DNA of 64,000 bases from Celeribacter halophilus (GCF_900114135.1 NZ_FORY01000002.1:124001-188000), one strand, 5' to 3'; counted from the stretch's first letter, positions 36,016 to 47,615 are shown. Notes: generated by a model from the sequence alone, not told the origin. Numbers and translations are program-made.

Positions 36016-38667
36016 ATGCCCAGCGTGAACGACATCCGCTCCACTTTTCTGAACTATTTCGAACGCAACGGTCATACGATCGTGCCAAGTTCGCCGCTTG
36101 TGCCGCGCAATGACCCGACCCTGATGTTCACCAATTCCGGTATGGTGCAGTTCAAAAACTGTTTCACCGGCGTCGAAAAACGCGATTACAGCCGTGCCAC
36201 CACGGCGCAGAAATGCGTTCGAGCGGGCGGCAAGCACAACGACCTCGACAACGTGGGCTACACCGCACGCCACCACACGTTTTTCGAGATGCTGGGCAAC
36301 TTCTCCTTTGGCGACTATTTCAAGGATGATGCGATCCCCTTTGCGTGGGAGTTGATCACCAAGGATTTCGGTATCCCGAAGGACAAGCTCTACACGACGG
36401 TTTACCACACCGACGACGAAGCTTTTGAAATCTGGAAGAAAGTCGGTGTGCCCGAGGAGCGGATCATCCGCATCGCGACCTCCGACAACTTCTGGCAAAT
36501 GGGCGATACGGGGCCGTGCGGTCCCTGCACCGAGATTTTCTACGATCACGGCGATCACATCTGGGGCGGTCCTCCCGGCTCGCCCGAAGAGGATGGCGAC
36601 CGTTTTATCGAGATCTGGAACGTCGTGTTCATGCAGAACGAGCGTTTTGCCGATGGCTCGATGGTCGATCTCGACATGCAGTCCATCGATACCGGCATGG
36701 GGTTGGAGCGGATCGCGGCGCTTTTGCAGGGCAGCCACGACAACTACGACACCGACCTGATGAAGGCGTTGATCGAGGCTTCGGCGCACGCGACCTCCGT
36801 TGATCCCTATGGTGACAAGAACGTGCATCACCGCGTGATCGCGGATCACCTGCGCTCGACGTCCTTCCTGATAGCTGATGGCGTGATGCCGTCCAATGAG
36901 GGGCGCGGCTACGTGTTGCGCCGCATCATGCGCCGCGCCATGCGCCACGCGCACCTTCTTGGTGCCAAAGACCCGATCATGCACAGCCTTGTGCCCGAAC
37001 TGGTGCGCCAGATGGGCGATGCCTATCCGGAACTGCGCACGGGGCAGGCTATGATCGAAGAGACGCTGAAACTCGAAGAGACCCGCTTCATTCAGACGCT
37101 GGATCGCGGGCTGAAACTTCTGGAAGACGAGCTGACCGATCTGCCGGACGGAGAGAAACTCCCCGGCGAGGCGGCATTCAAGCTCTATGATACCTACGGT
37201 TTCCCGCTCGATCTGACACAGGATGCCTTGCGCGAAAAAGGCGTCGAGGTGGACACCGACGGGTTTGACACGGCTATGGCCGAACAGAAAGCCAAGGCGC
37301 GCGCGGCATGGGCCGGCTCCGGTGAGACGGCGGATGCGACCGTCTGGTATGACATTGCCGAAGAAAAAGGCACCAGCGAATTCCTTGGCTACGACACCGA
37401 AAAGGCCGAGGGCGAAATCGTGGCTCTGGTCAAGGACGGTGTGCGGGTGGATGCGGTTCAGGAGGGCGACACGGTGCAGATCGTGGTCAACCAGACGCCG
37501 TTCTACGCCGAATCCGGTGGTCAGGTCGGTGATACCGGTGTGATCCGCGTCGAAAAATCCATCGCGAAGGTGACGGATACAAAGAAAGTCGCGGGCGTCT
37601 TCATCCATTTTGCCACCATCGAGCGTGGCGAGATCAAGGTGGGCGAACCGGCCGCTCTGGAAGTCGATCACACGCGGCGTTCCGCCATTCGGGCGAACCA
37701 CTCCGCCACACACCTTTTGCACGAAGCACTGCGCCAAACCTTGGGCGATCATGTTGCCCAACGCGGCTCGCTTAATGCGCCGGATCGTCTGCGGTTCGAC
37801 TTCTCGCATGCGAAGGGGTTGACTGCGGACGAAATTGCCAAGGTCGAGCGTGATGTGAATACGTTCATCCGCCAGAACTCCGCCGTGGAAACCCGCATCA
37901 TGACACCGGATGACGCGCGCGCGATCGGCGCACAGGCGCTCTTTGGCGAGAAATACGGCGACGAGGTGCGCGTTGTGTCTATGGGCGTGGCTGATACCGG
38001 AAAGGGCGCGGACGGGAAAACCTACTCCCTCGAACTTTGTGGCGGCACCCATGTGAAACGCACGGGCGATATCGGGCTTTGCGTCATTCTGGGCGACAGC
38101 GCCTCAAGCGCCGGTGTGCGCCGAATCGAGGCTCTGACAGGGCAGGCGGCTCTGGACCATCTCGAAGCGGAAGCCAACCGTAGCCATGAGGTCGCGGCTC
38201 TGCTCAAAACGCCAGTCGGTGAAGTTGTGGAGCGCGTCAAATCTCTGGCTGACGAGCGCAAAAAGCTTGAACAGGAAGTCGCCAATCTCAAGCAACAGAT
38301 CGCTATGGGCGGCGGTGCCGGTGGCGCGGTTGAGGCCAAGGATGTCAACGGCATCCCCTTCCTCGCCCAAGCGCTCGAAGGCGTGTCCGGCAAAGACTTG
38401 CGCGGTCTGATTGACGCCCACAAAAACAACCTCGGCTCCGGTGTGATCCTTCTGATCGCCGAAGAGGGCGGCAAGGTCGCGGTGGCCTGTGGTGTGACCG
38501 ATGATCTGAAAGACAAGGTTTCTGCCGTGGATGTGCTCAAGGCGGCGGTGCCTGCTGTGGGCGGCAAGGGCGGCGGTGGTCGTCCGGATATGGCGCAAGG
38601 CGGGGGCAAGGATTTCTCTGGCGCTGACGCTGCGATTGCGGCCGCTGAAACCCTGTTGAAAGGATAA
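36016..38667 (+). CDS. alaS: Alanyl-tRNA synthetase
   Basis: Charges tRNA-Ala. 883 aa: catalytic domain (about 1-240), tRNA-recognition (about 245-450), editing domain (about 560-720) with the zinc ligands HSATHLLH and [10 protein letters not shown], and the C-Ala domain with a Gly-rich [15 protein letters not shown] tail. AGGAAG precedes the ATG. A DUF1330 gene follows after 3 nt. Confidence 0.98.
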   Translation: MPSVNDIRSTFLNYFERNGHTIVPSSPLVPRNDPTLMFTNSGMVQFKNCFTGVEKRDYSRATTAQKCVRAGGKHNDLDNVGYTARHHTFFEMLGNFSFGDYFKDDAIPFAWELITKDFGIPKDKLYTTVYHTDDEAFEIWKKVGVPEERIIRIATSDNFWQMGDTGPCGPCTEIFYDHGDHIWGGPPGSPEEDGDRFIEIWNVVFMQNERFADGSMVDLDMQSIDTGMGLERIAALLQGSHDNYDTDLMKALIEASAHATSVDPYGDKNVHHRVIADHLRSTSFLIADGVMPSNEGRGYVLRRIMRRAMRHAHLLGAKDPIMHSLVPELVRQMGDAYPELRTGQAMIEETLKLEETRFIQTLDRGLKLLEDELTDLPDGEKLPGEAAFKLYDTYGFPLDLTQDALREKGVEVDTDGFDTAMAEQKAKARAAWAGSGETADATVWYDIAEEKGTSEFLGYDTEKAEGEIVALVKDGVRVDAVQEGDTVQIVVNQTPFYAESGGQVGDTGVIRVEKSIAKVTDTKKVAGVFIHFATIERGEIKVGEPAALEVDHTRRSAIRANHSATHLLHEALRQTLGDHVAQRGSLNAPDRLRFDFSHAKGLTADEIAKVERDVNTFIRQNSAVETRIMTPDDARAIGAQALFGEKYGDEVRVVSMGVADTGKGADGKTYSLELCGGTHVKRTGDIGLCVILGDSASSAGVRRIEALTGQAALDHLEAEANRSHEVAALLKTPVGEVVERVKSLADERKKLEQEVANLKQQIAMGGGAGGAVEAKDVNGIPFLAQALEGVSGKDLRGLIDAHKNNLGSGVILLIAEEGGKVAVACGVTDDLKDKVSAVDVLKAAVPAVGGKGGGGRPDMAQGGGKDFSGADAAIAAAETLLKG

Positions 38668-38670
38668 GAC

Positions 38671-38958
38671 ATGCCTGCTTTGTGGATCGCCCATGTGACC
38701 GTCACCGATGAAGAGGCCTATGGCAAATATGCCAAGCTGGCCGGCCCCGCGATTGCCAAACATGGCGGTAAGTTCATCGCCCGTGCGGCGCGTTATGTGC
38801 AGCTTGAAGGCAAGGAACGTCCGCGCAATGTTGTCGCCAAATTCGAAACGGTCGAGGCGGCGGTGGCCTGTTATCATTCGCCGGAATACCAAGAGGCACT
38901 GAGCCACGCCAAAGGCGCGTCGGAACGGGAACTTCTGGTGGTTGAAACCGAGGAATAA
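38671..38958 (+). CDS. DUF1330 domain protein
   Basis: Small dimeric alpha/beta-barrel-type protein of unknown function, 95 aa. ALWIAHVTVTDEEAYGKYAKLAGPAI, GGKFIARA and RNVVAKFETVEAAVACYHSPEYQEA are characteristic of DUF1330. It starts 3 nt after alaS and is surely in the same transcript; a link to tRNA charging is not implied. Confidence 0.9.
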   Translation: MPALWIAHVTVTDEEAYGKYAKLAGPAIAKHGGKFIARAARYVQLEGKERPRNVVAKFETVEAAVACYHSPEYQEALSHAKGASERELLVVETEE

Positions 38959-38997
38959 CCGGTTTCGATTTGCGCGTTAGCGCAATTACCTCACATT

Positions 38998-39035
38998 AAA
39001 AGCGGCGCGGAAAATCTCCCGCGTCGCTTTTTTAT
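38998..39035 (+). terminator. Rho-independent terminator of alaS-DUF1330
   Basis: AAAAGCGGCGCGG pairs with CCGCGTCGCTTTT (one G-T pair), followed by TTT. A smaller TTGCGC-GTTA-GCGCAA hairpin lies just upstream at about 38973-38988. Confidence 0.85.
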
Positions 39036-39066
39036 ATCTGCGGATCCAAGTGCTTGGCCGCATAGA

Positions 39067-39095
39067 AAAGGCCCGCCGAAGCGGGCCTTTGTTTC
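39067..39095. terminator. Bidirectional terminator, mainly for typA
   Basis: AAAAGGCCCGC-CGAA-GCGGGCCTTT. On the minus strand the stem is followed by TTTTC, 25-50 nt after the typA stop. Confidence 0.8.
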
Positions 39096-39114
39096 CTTTG
39101 TGCCGAAAATACTC
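39095..39114 (+). repeat. Copy 3 of the CCTTTGTGCNNNAAATACTC intergenic motif
   Basis: CCTTTGTGCCGAAAATACTC, directly after the terminator and 3 nt before the typA stop codon. Differs from copy 1 at one base. Confidence 0.6.
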
Positions 39115-39117
39115 GGC

Positions 39118-40938
<1,821 letters not shown>

Positions 40939-41152
40939 AGGGTTCGGTTTCCGTCGTGAAAGATTGCTTGGTCCCGCGCCTAACGGGTGGCAGGGCAAAA
41001 GACCAGCTTTAATGCATATGAGGGCGGTGAAAACCCGCTTAAAGCGTTTTGCGTGAAATCTAAAGCACAGATTTCCGGAAAATGCCGGTATCGGTCGGTT
41101 TTGTTGCGGGAATTTGCGCGTGTTCTGTGTTTTTTCTCACGCGCGAGAGATT

Positions 41153-41488
41153 TTAATGGGTGGTTGTGTGCGAGAAAAGATGAATGACCAGCACGCCAGC
41201 GATGATCAACCCCATTCCTAAGGCGGCGGCGAGGTCAATCTTTTGGCCAAAGGCGAAAAGGCCGATGAGGGTGATGAGGACGATGCCAAGACCCGACCAG
41301 ATGGCATAGACCACACCCACGGGCATGACCTTGAAGGTCAGGGACAGGAAGTAGAAGGACAGCCCGTAACTGATGGTCACCACCGCCGCTGGAACCAGTC
41401 GTGTGAATTGTGCTGAGGCGTTCAATGCGGCTGTGCCGATCACTTCGGAGACGATGGCGGCGATCAGAAAGATGTAATGTTTGGGCAT
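41153..41488 (-). CDS. Small multidrug resistance (SMR) family transporter
   Basis: Four-span membrane protein of 111 aa. The essential membrane glutamate is in IVSEVIGTAALNAS (near residue 14), and AIWSGLGIVLI and LGMGLIIAGVLVIHLF match EmrE/QacE/SugE-type proteins. SMR proteins exchange protons for cationic drugs or guanidinium. Last gene of a probable three-gene operon with two YitT-type genes, 19 nt after the second. Confidence 0.92.
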   Translation of the reverse strand: MPKHYIFLIAAIVSEVIGTAALNASAQFTRLVPAAVVTISYGLSFYFLSLTFKVMPVGVVYAIWSGLGIVLITLIGLFAFGQKIDLAAALGMGLIIAGVLVIHLFSHTTTH

Positions 41489-41507
41489 GTCGGTCTCACG
41501 GATCGGG

Positions 41508-42122
41508 TTACATGGCGATATAGCGGTCGCGACGGTGGTTGATGGCGATCACAAGATTGACGACCACAGCGCCCAGCAGTGAATAGAGTACTTGTGGCAG
41601 GGGCATGAAAAAGAAGGCGACGGCAAAGAGGCAGGCGTCAAAGGCCAGTTGGACATAGCCCGCTTTGATGCCGGTGGCGTCCTGCATATAGAGCGCCAGA
41701 ATGCCCAAGCCGCCCAGCGAGCCGCCGTGCCGGAAGATCGCCATGAGCCCCGCACCCGTCATGAAGCCGACCATGATGGCACCGAACCACGGGGTGAGCG
41801 TCTCGAAGGCGAGCATGGTCGGAAACCATTCGGAAAGCACAGAGATCAGCGCGACATTGATAAAGGTTTTGCCGACGAAGACCTTGCCCATACGTTTGTA
41901 TCCGAACCAGTAAAACGGCAGGTTGACGACAAAGAACACCCAGCCGAAAGGCCAGCCGGACACATAGGAAATCAGGATCGCAAGCCCCGCCGTCTGGCCC
42001 GTGATCAGCCCCATAGAGCGCAGCATCACAAGGGCAAAGGCACACATGGAAGTGCCGAAAAGATAGCCCTGTAGATCCTCGAACCACGTATGTTTCTCGG
42101 CTTTTTGTGCATCCGTTTGCAT
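41508..42122 (-). CDS. YitT family membrane protein (paralogue 1)
   Basis: Membrane protein of unknown function, 204 aa, with five to six spans. LITGQTAGLAILISYVSGWPFGWVFFVVNLPFYWFGYKRMG and FRHGGSLGGLGILALYMQD are YitT marks, given here in shortened form by their positions near residues 37-75 and 130-150. It shares nearly the whole architecture, including the NHRRDRYIA ending, with the next gene. AGGGA precedes the ATG. A transport role is often assumed. Confidence 0.85.
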   Translation of the reverse strand: MQTDAQKAEKHTWFEDLQGYLFGTSMCAFALVMLRSMGLITGQTAGLAILISYVSGWPFGWVFFVVNLPFYWFGYKRMGKVFVGKTFINVALISVLSEWFPTMLAFETLTPWFGAIMVGFMTGAGLMAIFRHGGSLGGLGILALYMQDATGIKAGYVQLAFDACLFAVAFFFMPLPQVLYSLLGAVVVNLVIAINHRRDRYIAM

Positions 42123-42143
42123 AATCTGTCCCTGCTCGTCCTG

Positions 42144-42767
42144 TCAGTCGGCAATATAGCGGTCGCGGCGGTGATTGAAGGCGATTACACCGTTGAGGAT
42201 CACCGCCCCCAGCAGCGAATACAGGACGCGCGTCGGTTCGAAAAGAAAGAAAGCAACGGCAAAGAGCACAGCGTCGAAGCACAGTTGCACAAGCCCTGCA
42301 CGAATTCCGAACCGGTCCTGCGCGTAGAGCGCGACCACGCCAAGCCCTCCGAGCGAGCCTTTGTGCCGGAAGGTGCCCAAAAGCCCGTATCCCGTGAGGA
42401 TACCAAAGGCGATGGTGCCGAAAAGCGGATCGAGATGGGAAAATGTCATCCAGTTCGGGATCACGGCCACAAGAACCGACAGGGCGGTGACGCAGAGCGC
42501 GGATTTGATGGTAAATTCGCGCCCCATACGGAAATAGGCCAGCGCGTAGAACGGGATGTTGATGAGCCAGAACACCCACGAAAAAGACCAGCCCGTCAGG
42601 TAGGAGATCACCAATGCCAGCCCCGCGGTCTGTCCGGTGATGAAGCCGAGTTGTGAGATGATGGTCAGTCCGATTGCGGTGGTGATGAGCGCAATGGAGA
42701 ATCCCTGCACATCCTCGAAGGGGCTGTGTTTATGTGGCGTCTGGGTGAGGGGCATGGGCGCTGGCAT
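42144..42767 (-). CDS. YitT family membrane protein (paralogue 2)
   Basis: Membrane protein of 207 aa, clear paralogue of its downstream neighbour: both have FEDLQG/FEDVQGF near the N-terminus, GFITGQTAGLAL, FRHKGSLGGLGVVALYAQD and the C-terminal NHRRDRYIA. Divergence is large enough for an old duplication. The start could be 42767 or 42755; neither has a good Shine-Dalgarno. Twenty-one nucleotides separate its stop from paralogue 1. Confidence 0.83.
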   Translation of the reverse strand: MPAPMPLTQTPHKHSPFEDVQGFSIALITTAIGLTIISQLGFITGQTAGLALVISYLTGWSFSWVFWLINIPFYALAYFRMGREFTIKSALCVTALSVLVAVIPNWMTFSHLDPLFGTIAFGILTGYGLLGTFRHKGSLGGLGVVALYAQDRFGIRAGLVQLCFDAVLFAVAFFLFEPTRVLYSLLGAVILNGVIAFNHRRDRYIAD

Positions 42768-43187
42768 GCGTTTGAAAATAGGACAGCTTTACTGACCTGT
42801 CCAGCGCAAAAACAAACAAAGCCGGAGAGGGGCGCGCGCTTTTCATCTGGCTGCAATTTTTTTGGGCAAATCCGAGCGGGAAAAGCCATTTATTCGACCC
42901 GCAGCCGCTGGGTCTGAAACAGCATCAGCGTCTCGGCCAGTTGCGGTTTTTTGCGGAATCAGATGCTGCTTGTGTGCCGGGCTGTCTCGTGGCGTTCGAA
43001 GTTTGTGTCTGCTCTTGTCTCAAATGTAACCGGACACCTGTGCGGCAGAGGGGGCTGCTTGATCGGGAAACCTTCTGTCTTCCGTTTTGCGGAAGGACAA
43101 GGGCAGAAGGTTTAAGGATATTTTTATATATAAAATTGCGCGGAAATATCCCGCGCAATCCGTTTCGTTCAGGCAATGAAGGTTGGA
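42768..43187. other. 420-nt gene-free stretch rich in inverted repeats
   Basis: Between yitT paralogue 2 and hupE. It holds CAGCATC/GATGCTG (42920-42926, 42962-42968), a nested hairpin (AAACCTTCTG 43068-43077 with CAGAAGGTTT 43104-43113, inside which CTTCCG 43079-43084 pairs with CGGAAG 43090-43095), and the hupE terminator (43128-43160). Open frames here look like noise. It must carry the promoter for the yitT-yitT-SMR operon. Confidence 0.5.
43128..43160 (-). terminator. Rho-independent terminator of hupE
   Basis: On the minus strand ATTGCGCGG-GATATTT-CCGCGCAAT followed by TTTATATA, 28 nt after the hupE stop. Confidence 0.75.
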
Positions 43188-43763
43188 TTAACCGATCAGT
43201 AGCGACAGGCCCATCAGGGTTGCCAGAGCGCCCAGAAGGCGCGGACCATAGGGCAGGGCGCGGGCGGTCAAACGGGCGGCAAGGATACCTGCGGCATGGA
43301 GCAGGGCCGTGGCAATGACAAAGCCTACGCCAAAGCCCAGAGCTTGAGCCGCACCCAGTTCCGCGCCGTGGGCGTGACCGTGAAACAGGCCGAAAACGGC
43401 GGCAACAGCGATGCCACCTGCAAGGCCGGGTTTGACCGCAAAGCTGGCCAGAAGCCCGATCAGAATAGCGGAGGCGAGGATCATCGGTTCCACAAACGGC
43501 AGGGGAAGCGCCGCGATCCCGCCCATAAACCCAAGCGCCATCGCGCCCACAAAAACGGCAGGCACGGCCCAGACCGCCTTGCCGCCGATCTGCATGGCCC
43601 AAACCCCGACCGCGATCATGGCGATGATGTGATCAAGCCCGAAGAGCGGGTGGGATGCGCCGGCCATGAAGGAGCCGTGTTGCTCCGGCGGCAGATGGGC
43701 GAGGGCAGGGCTGGCGACGAGGGCGCAAAGCGCGGTGAGGAAATGTTTTTTCATGGCTGTCAT
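43188..43763 (-). CDS. hupE: HupE/UreJ family protein, probable metal (nickel/cobalt) permease
   Basis: Membrane protein of 191 aa with a cleavable signal peptide (KKHFLTALCALVASPALA) and about six spans. The HPLFGLDHIIAMIAVGVWA motif and FGLFHGHAHGAE supply the His and Asp residues typical of HupE/UreJ, which transport nickel or cobalt. No hydrogenase or urease gene is nearby, so cobalt for B12 or nickel supply is an open question. Starts at 43763 or 43754 are possible; both lack a strong Shine-Dalgarno. The leader can fold into a branched RNA (see 43802-43895). Confidence 0.85.
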   Translation of the reverse strand: MTAMKKHFLTALCALVASPALAHLPPEQHGSFMAGASHPLFGLDHIIAMIAVGVWAMQIGGKAVWAVPAVFVGAMALGFMGGIAALPLPFVEPMILASAILIGLLASFAVKPGLAGGIAVAAVFGLFHGHAHGAELGAAQALGFGVGFVIATALLHAAGILAARLTARALPYGPRLLGALATLMGLSLLIG

Positions 43764-43801
43764 TCTGTGTTGGGTCTGTTGGTCCGAGCCAGAAAGGCGG
43801 T

Positions 43802-43895
43802 GCGCCTTTGAATGGCGATGTGCTGCGCTTCCGGTCAGGGAAAGCGCCTGTTCCACAGGTCAGACTGTCGAAGGGACGGTCTGTTTTCAAGGCGC
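43802..43895 (-). ncRNA. Candidate structured leader RNA of hupE
   Basis: On the minus strand an outer stem (43895-43886 with 43812-43802, GCGCCTTGAA against TTCAAAGGCGC, one bulge) encloses three hairpins: CAGAC/GTCTG (43883-43879 with 43865-43861), CCTGT-GGA-ACAGG (43859-43847), and GCGCTTTCC/GGAAGCGC (43847-43839 with 43832-43825). This is a four-way-junction arrangement between the icd terminator and hupE. It does not match the cobalamin or NiCo riboswitch consensus as I know them. A cis-regulatory role is an inference. Confidence 0.4.
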
Positions 43896-43943
43896 TCGCC
43901 GAGAGTTTTTGTTGAAATCTATGCGTTTGATTAAAAAATAGAC

Positions 43944-43976
43944 ATAAAAAGGCCGGAGCAACGGGGCTCCGGCCTG
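43944..43976 (-). terminator. Rho-independent terminator of icd
   Basis: GGCCGGAGC (43974-43966) pairs with GCTCCGGCC (43959-43951), followed by TTTTT on the minus strand. Confidence 0.9.
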
Positions 43977-44000
43977 TAGATGCTGTGTCAGGTCTCGCGC

Positions 44001-45215
44001 TTATCCGGCCAGAGCCTTGTTGAGGTTTTCGTCGATTTTCTCAAGGAAGCCCATCGTCGTCAGCCAGCCTTGGTCGGGGCCGACAAGCAGCGCGAGGTCT
44101 TTGGTCATGAACCCGCTTTCCACCGTATCCACGATGACTTTCTCCAGCGTCGTGGCAAAGCGCATCAGCTGTTCGTTGCCGTCAAGTTTGGCGCGGTGCT
44201 TCAGGCCACCGGTCCATGCGTAGATGGAGGCAATCGAGTTGGTGGAGGTGGCTTCGCCCGCCTGATGCTGGCGATAGTGACGGGTTACGGTGCCGTGGGC
44301 GGCCTCGGCCTCGACGATCTTGCCATCGGGTGTCATCAGCTGCGAGGTCATGAGACCCAGCGAGCCAAAGCCCTGCGCCACGGTGTCGGATTGCACGTCA
44401 CCGTCATAGTTTTTACACGCCCAGACAAATTTGCCGGACCATTTCATCGCGCAGGCCACCATGTCGTCAATCAGGCGGTGCTCATACCAGATACCGGCTT
44501 TCTTGAAGTCTTCGGCAAATTCCGCATCGTAAATCTCTTGGAAGATGTCTTTGAAACGGCCGTCATAGGCTTTGAGAATGGTGTTCTTGGTGGACAGATA
44601 CACCGGCCAGCCAAGGTTCAACCCGTAGTTCAGCGAGGCGCGGGCAAAGTCGCGGATCGAGTCGTCAAGGTTATACATCGCCTGATAGACGCCCGCCGAA
44701 GGTGCGTCATAGACGATCTTTTCGATCACAGTGCCGTCTTCGCCCTCGAATTTCATCGTCAACTGCCCCTTTCCGGGGAAGGTGAAATCGGTGGCTTTAT
44801 ACTGGTCGCCAAAGGCATGACGCCCGACCACGATGGGATCGGTCCAGCCGGGCACGAGGCGCGGCACGTTTTTGCAGATGATCGGCTGGCGGAATACAAC
44901 GCCGCCAAGAATGTTGCGGATCGTGCCATTGGGCGAACGCCACATTTTCTTGAGTCCGAATTCCTCGACGCGCTGTTCGTCTGGCGTGATCGTGGCACAT
45001 TTGACCGCGACGCCGACTTCCTTGGTCTTCATCGCCGCATCAATGGTGATCTGGTCTTCGGTGCGATCGCGCTCCTCAATGCCGAGATCATAATAAAGCA
45101 GGTCGAGGTCGAGATAGGGGAGGATCAGTTTCTTCTTGATGAAATCCCACATAATGCGGGTCATTTCATCGCCGTCCATTTCGACAATGGGGTTGTCTAC
45201 CTTGATCTTAGTCAT
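44001..45215 (-). CDS. icd: NADP-dependent isocitrate dehydrogenase
   Basis: TCA-cycle enzyme converting isocitrate to 2-oxoglutarate with NADPH. 404 aa, the homodimeric type shared with eukaryotes, not the E. coli type. It has [13 protein letters not shown] at the N-terminus, [14 protein letters not shown] and the substrate-binding [33 protein letters not shown] binds cofactor. AGATCCCCAGATG-type upstream region gives the normal MTKIKV start. Monocistronic. Confidence 0.97.
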   Translation of the reverse strand: MTKIKVDNPIVEMDGDEMTRIMWDFIKKKLILPYLDLDLLYYDLGIEERDRTEDQITIDAAMKTKEVGVAVKCATITPDEQRVEEFGLKKMWRSPNGTIRNILGGVVFRQPIICKNVPRLVPGWTDPIVVGRHAFGDQYKATDFTFPGKGQLTMKFEGEDGTVIEKIVYDAPSAGVYQAMYNLDDSIRDFARASLNYGLNLGWPVYLSTKNTILKAYDGRFKDIFQEIYDAEFAEDFKKAGIWYEHRLIDDMVACAMKWSGKFVWACKNYDGDVQSDTVAQGFGSLGLMTSQLMTPDGKIVEAEAAHGTVTRHYRQHQAGEATSTNSIASIYAWTGGLKHRAKLDGNEQLMRFATTLEKVIVDTVESGFMTKDLALLVGPDQGWLTTMGFLEKIDENLNKALAG

Positions 45216-45545
45216 CTGGGGATCTCCATGAGGGGGCTGGAAGAGTCGTTTGTCTTCTATCGCAATTTTGCGGGGAGTGAAATGGATTTGTATACCAATG
45301 CATACTTAGGCGGGGCGTGCGGGCTACATCGCCTCCGCGTTAGGCGGGTGTCTATAGGTGTCGCGTATGAATGTATCATTTTTGCAACGAGCTGTAGGGG
45401 GATATTTCGACAATCTTGATAAAAATACTAAGAATATATAGCAGCGGCGTGATTGCAGGTTCTGCCATAGTGCGCAGAGCTTCCAGGTAGCGACAAGCCC
45501 CCGAGATACCAGAGCAATCATCACGCAATTTATGAGGGGGTTGCT
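45216..45545. other. 330-nt divergent region icd/TonB receptor, with a possible structured leader
   Basis: Contains the promoters for icd and the receptor gene. Near the receptor start, GCGTGATTGC (45447-45456) pairs with GCAATCATCACGC (45514-45526, 3-nt bulge) and encloses TCTGC/GCAGA (45461-45465, 45474-45478) and GGTA/TACC (45486-45489, 45507-45510). No certain iron-regulator box found. Confidence 0.4.
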
Positions 45546-47615
45546 ATGTCAACTTATTCACGGCCTGAACTGGCACGCATGCGGCTGCTGTGCAGTGCCG
45601 CTATTCTCGTTTCATCTTTTCCGCTTGCAACACTGGCCCAAGAGATCACGGTTCTCGACACGATTGTGGTTGAGGGCGAAGAGGGGGAAGTGACAACCCA
45701 AACGCTATCGGGGGCTTCCGTTGAAGAATTGGAAGGTGCCTTGATTGTCGAGCAATATGGCAATGATATTGGCACTGCTGTGCGTGCGACCGCAGGGGCC
45801 TTTACCCGGTCTCCGGCAGATAGCCCGACAGTGACCGTCAACATTCGTGGTCTGCAAAGCTATGGTCGCGTCAACACTATGATCGACGGCATTCCGCAGA
45901 CATTCCGAAATATTTCAGGTCATGGCGGGTCATATGATGATCAGGTGTTCCTTGATCCGGGCTTGGTGGTCGGCGCCGATATCGCCAAGGGGGCCGTTGC
46001 GGGGGCGGATGGTCTTGGTGCTCTGGCCGGAGCGGCCAATTTTCGGACCATCGGGATTGATGATCTGGTTGATGCCGGAGAAACCACGGGTGGCATGGCG
46101 CGGCTGAGTTTCGGCACCAATGGCAATGACGTTTCTGCGACATTGGCCGGAGCCGTTCAGAGCAAAGATGGCACATGGGGCGGTCTTGCGGCGGTGAGCG
46201 GTTACAATCACGGTCCGTTTGAGGACGGGGCAGGGACAGAGACCAGCGAATATTATAAAGATGAACCGCGCACCATTCTGGCGAAGATGCGGTATCGTCC
46301 CTCTGCCGATCTTGAGTTCAATCTGACGGCACAGGATTACCAGAACACGTTCTATCCGACAGATTCTTCCGGCTACATCTGGGATGTGGAACGCAAGAGC
46401 GTGATCGCGGATATGGCATACAATCCGGGTGATCCGCTGATTGATATGAAGGCGAAAGTCTACTGGCAAGATATGAGCTTCAATTTCCCGACGGGCGAAG
46501 GCAAAACCTCGGGCAGCTATCTCGGACGCAACGGCACAGATGAAACCTTTGGGGCAAATCTGAGCAACCGCAGCAAGCTGGCGATTGCGGCAGGTGATCT
46601 TCTTCTCGACTATGGTGTTGCTTACACGTCGAATGATTTCGACACCGAGGAAAGCACCTCCGGCGCAAACGCGGCGGGTAAACTGTCCAAATCAGGCGTG
46701 TTTTTCAATGCCGCCTATGCGATTGGCGATTGGGATTTCGGTGGCGGTGTGCGCTATGATTATTACCAGTTGGACAGCACGATCGACGGTGAGGATGTCA
46801 CGCGTGACGATGGCAAGCTGAATGGCAACCTCGTTGCGCGCTACCATCTGAACGATGCGTGGTCTGTCTATGGCTCATATGCCGAAACCATGCGCGCGCC
46901 GACCGTTACGGAGATGTTCTACAGTGGTGGATCGCACGCGACATCCAGTTCTTCTGTTCTCACCAATCCCGACCTTGAGGCGGAAACCGCCGATACATTC
47001 GAGCTTGGAGTGAATTTCGGGCGTGAAGGTCTCTGGGCGGGGGCGACGTTGTTCCAGTCCGATATTGAGAACTTCATCAACTACGAAGAAGACAGTGATG
47101 GCAACGTCCGCTTTATCAACACCGATGGCAATGTGACCATGAAGGGGATCGAGTTGTCCGCAGGGTTTGATACAGAGCGCTTCTTCGGATCGCTCTCTCT
47201 GACGCTTGCGGATACGGAGCAGCCGATCAGCAACAACGCCGGTGTTGGTATGGACACATATGGCCAGTTGCCGGATGACTATGCGACGCTTGATCTGGGC
47301 ATGAAGCTACTCAATGGCGATGCCCGTGTCGGCGGACGTGTGCGGTATGTTGGCGAAAGTTCTGTGGCGACATTTACCTCCTTTACGGATTATAGCGGAA
47401 CCACGGTGGACCTCGCGTCTTACACATTGTTCGACCTCTATGGTTCGTGGCAGGTGAGTGAAGGGTTGGAGCTTTACGCCAGCGTCGAGAATGTGTTCGA
47501 TAAATTCTATCGTGAGGCAGGCACGGGTCTCGCCACGTCGGGCGAAAGCCTCTTTGGTGACGGGATCGGCGGGCGGGGCCGAACGGTTGAACTGGGTATG
47601 ACCTACCGTTTCTGA
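45546..47615 (+). CDS. TonB-dependent outer-membrane receptor (haem/iron type likely)
   Basis: Outer-membrane gated porin, 689 aa, with a signal peptide (about 1-31, ending ATLAQ). The plug domain follows (ITVLDTIVVEGEEGE as TonB box region, VNIRGLQSYGRVNTMIDGIPQ), then a 22-strand barrel ending in the consensus aromatic C-terminus MTYRF. The plug motif and the FRNISGHGG segment resemble haem/haemoglobin receptors, but the ligand is not certain. Start has GAGGGGG 6 nt upstream. It stands alone, without transporter genes beside it, and ends before a terminator. Confidence 0.85.
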   Translation: MSTYSRPELARMRLLCSAAILVSSFPLATLAQEITVLDTIVVEGEEGEVTTQTLSGASVEELEGALIVEQYGNDIGTAVRATAGAFTRSPADSPTVTVNIRGLQSYGRVNTMIDGIPQTFRNISGHGGSYDDQVFLDPGLVVGADIAKGAVAGADGLGALAGAANFRTIGIDDLVDAGETTGGMARLSFGTNGNDVSATLAGAVQSKDGTWGGLAAVSGYNHGPFEDGAGTETSEYYKDEPRTILAKMRYRPSADLEFNLTAQDYQNTFYPTDSSGYIWDVERKSVIADMAYNPGDPLIDMKAKVYWQDMSFNFPTGEGKTSGSYLGRNGTDETFGANLSNRSKLAIAAGDLLLDYGVAYTSNDFDTEESTSGANAAGKLSKSGVFFNAAYAIGDWDFGGGVRYDYYQLDSTIDGEDVTRDDGKLNGNLVARYHLNDAWSVYGSYAETMRAPTVTEMFYSGGSHATSSSSVLTNPDLEAETADTFELGVNFGREGLWAGATLFQSDIENFINYEEDSDGNVRFINTDGNVTMKGIELSAGFDTERFFGSLSLTLADTEQPISNNAGVGMDTYGQLPDDYATLDLGMKLLNGDARVGGRVRYVGESSVATFTSFTDYSGTTVDLASYTLFDLYGSWQVSEGLELYASVENVFDKFYREAGTGLATSGESLFGDGIGGRGRTVELGMTYRF

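Noticed and set aside
35896-38052. Minus-strand open frame of 718 codons opposite alaS
   Set aside because: Shadow of alaS with no domain or ribosome site.
43764-43856. In-frame N-terminal extension of hupE
   Set aside because: It would precede the signal peptide by 31 polar residues and cover the folded leader.
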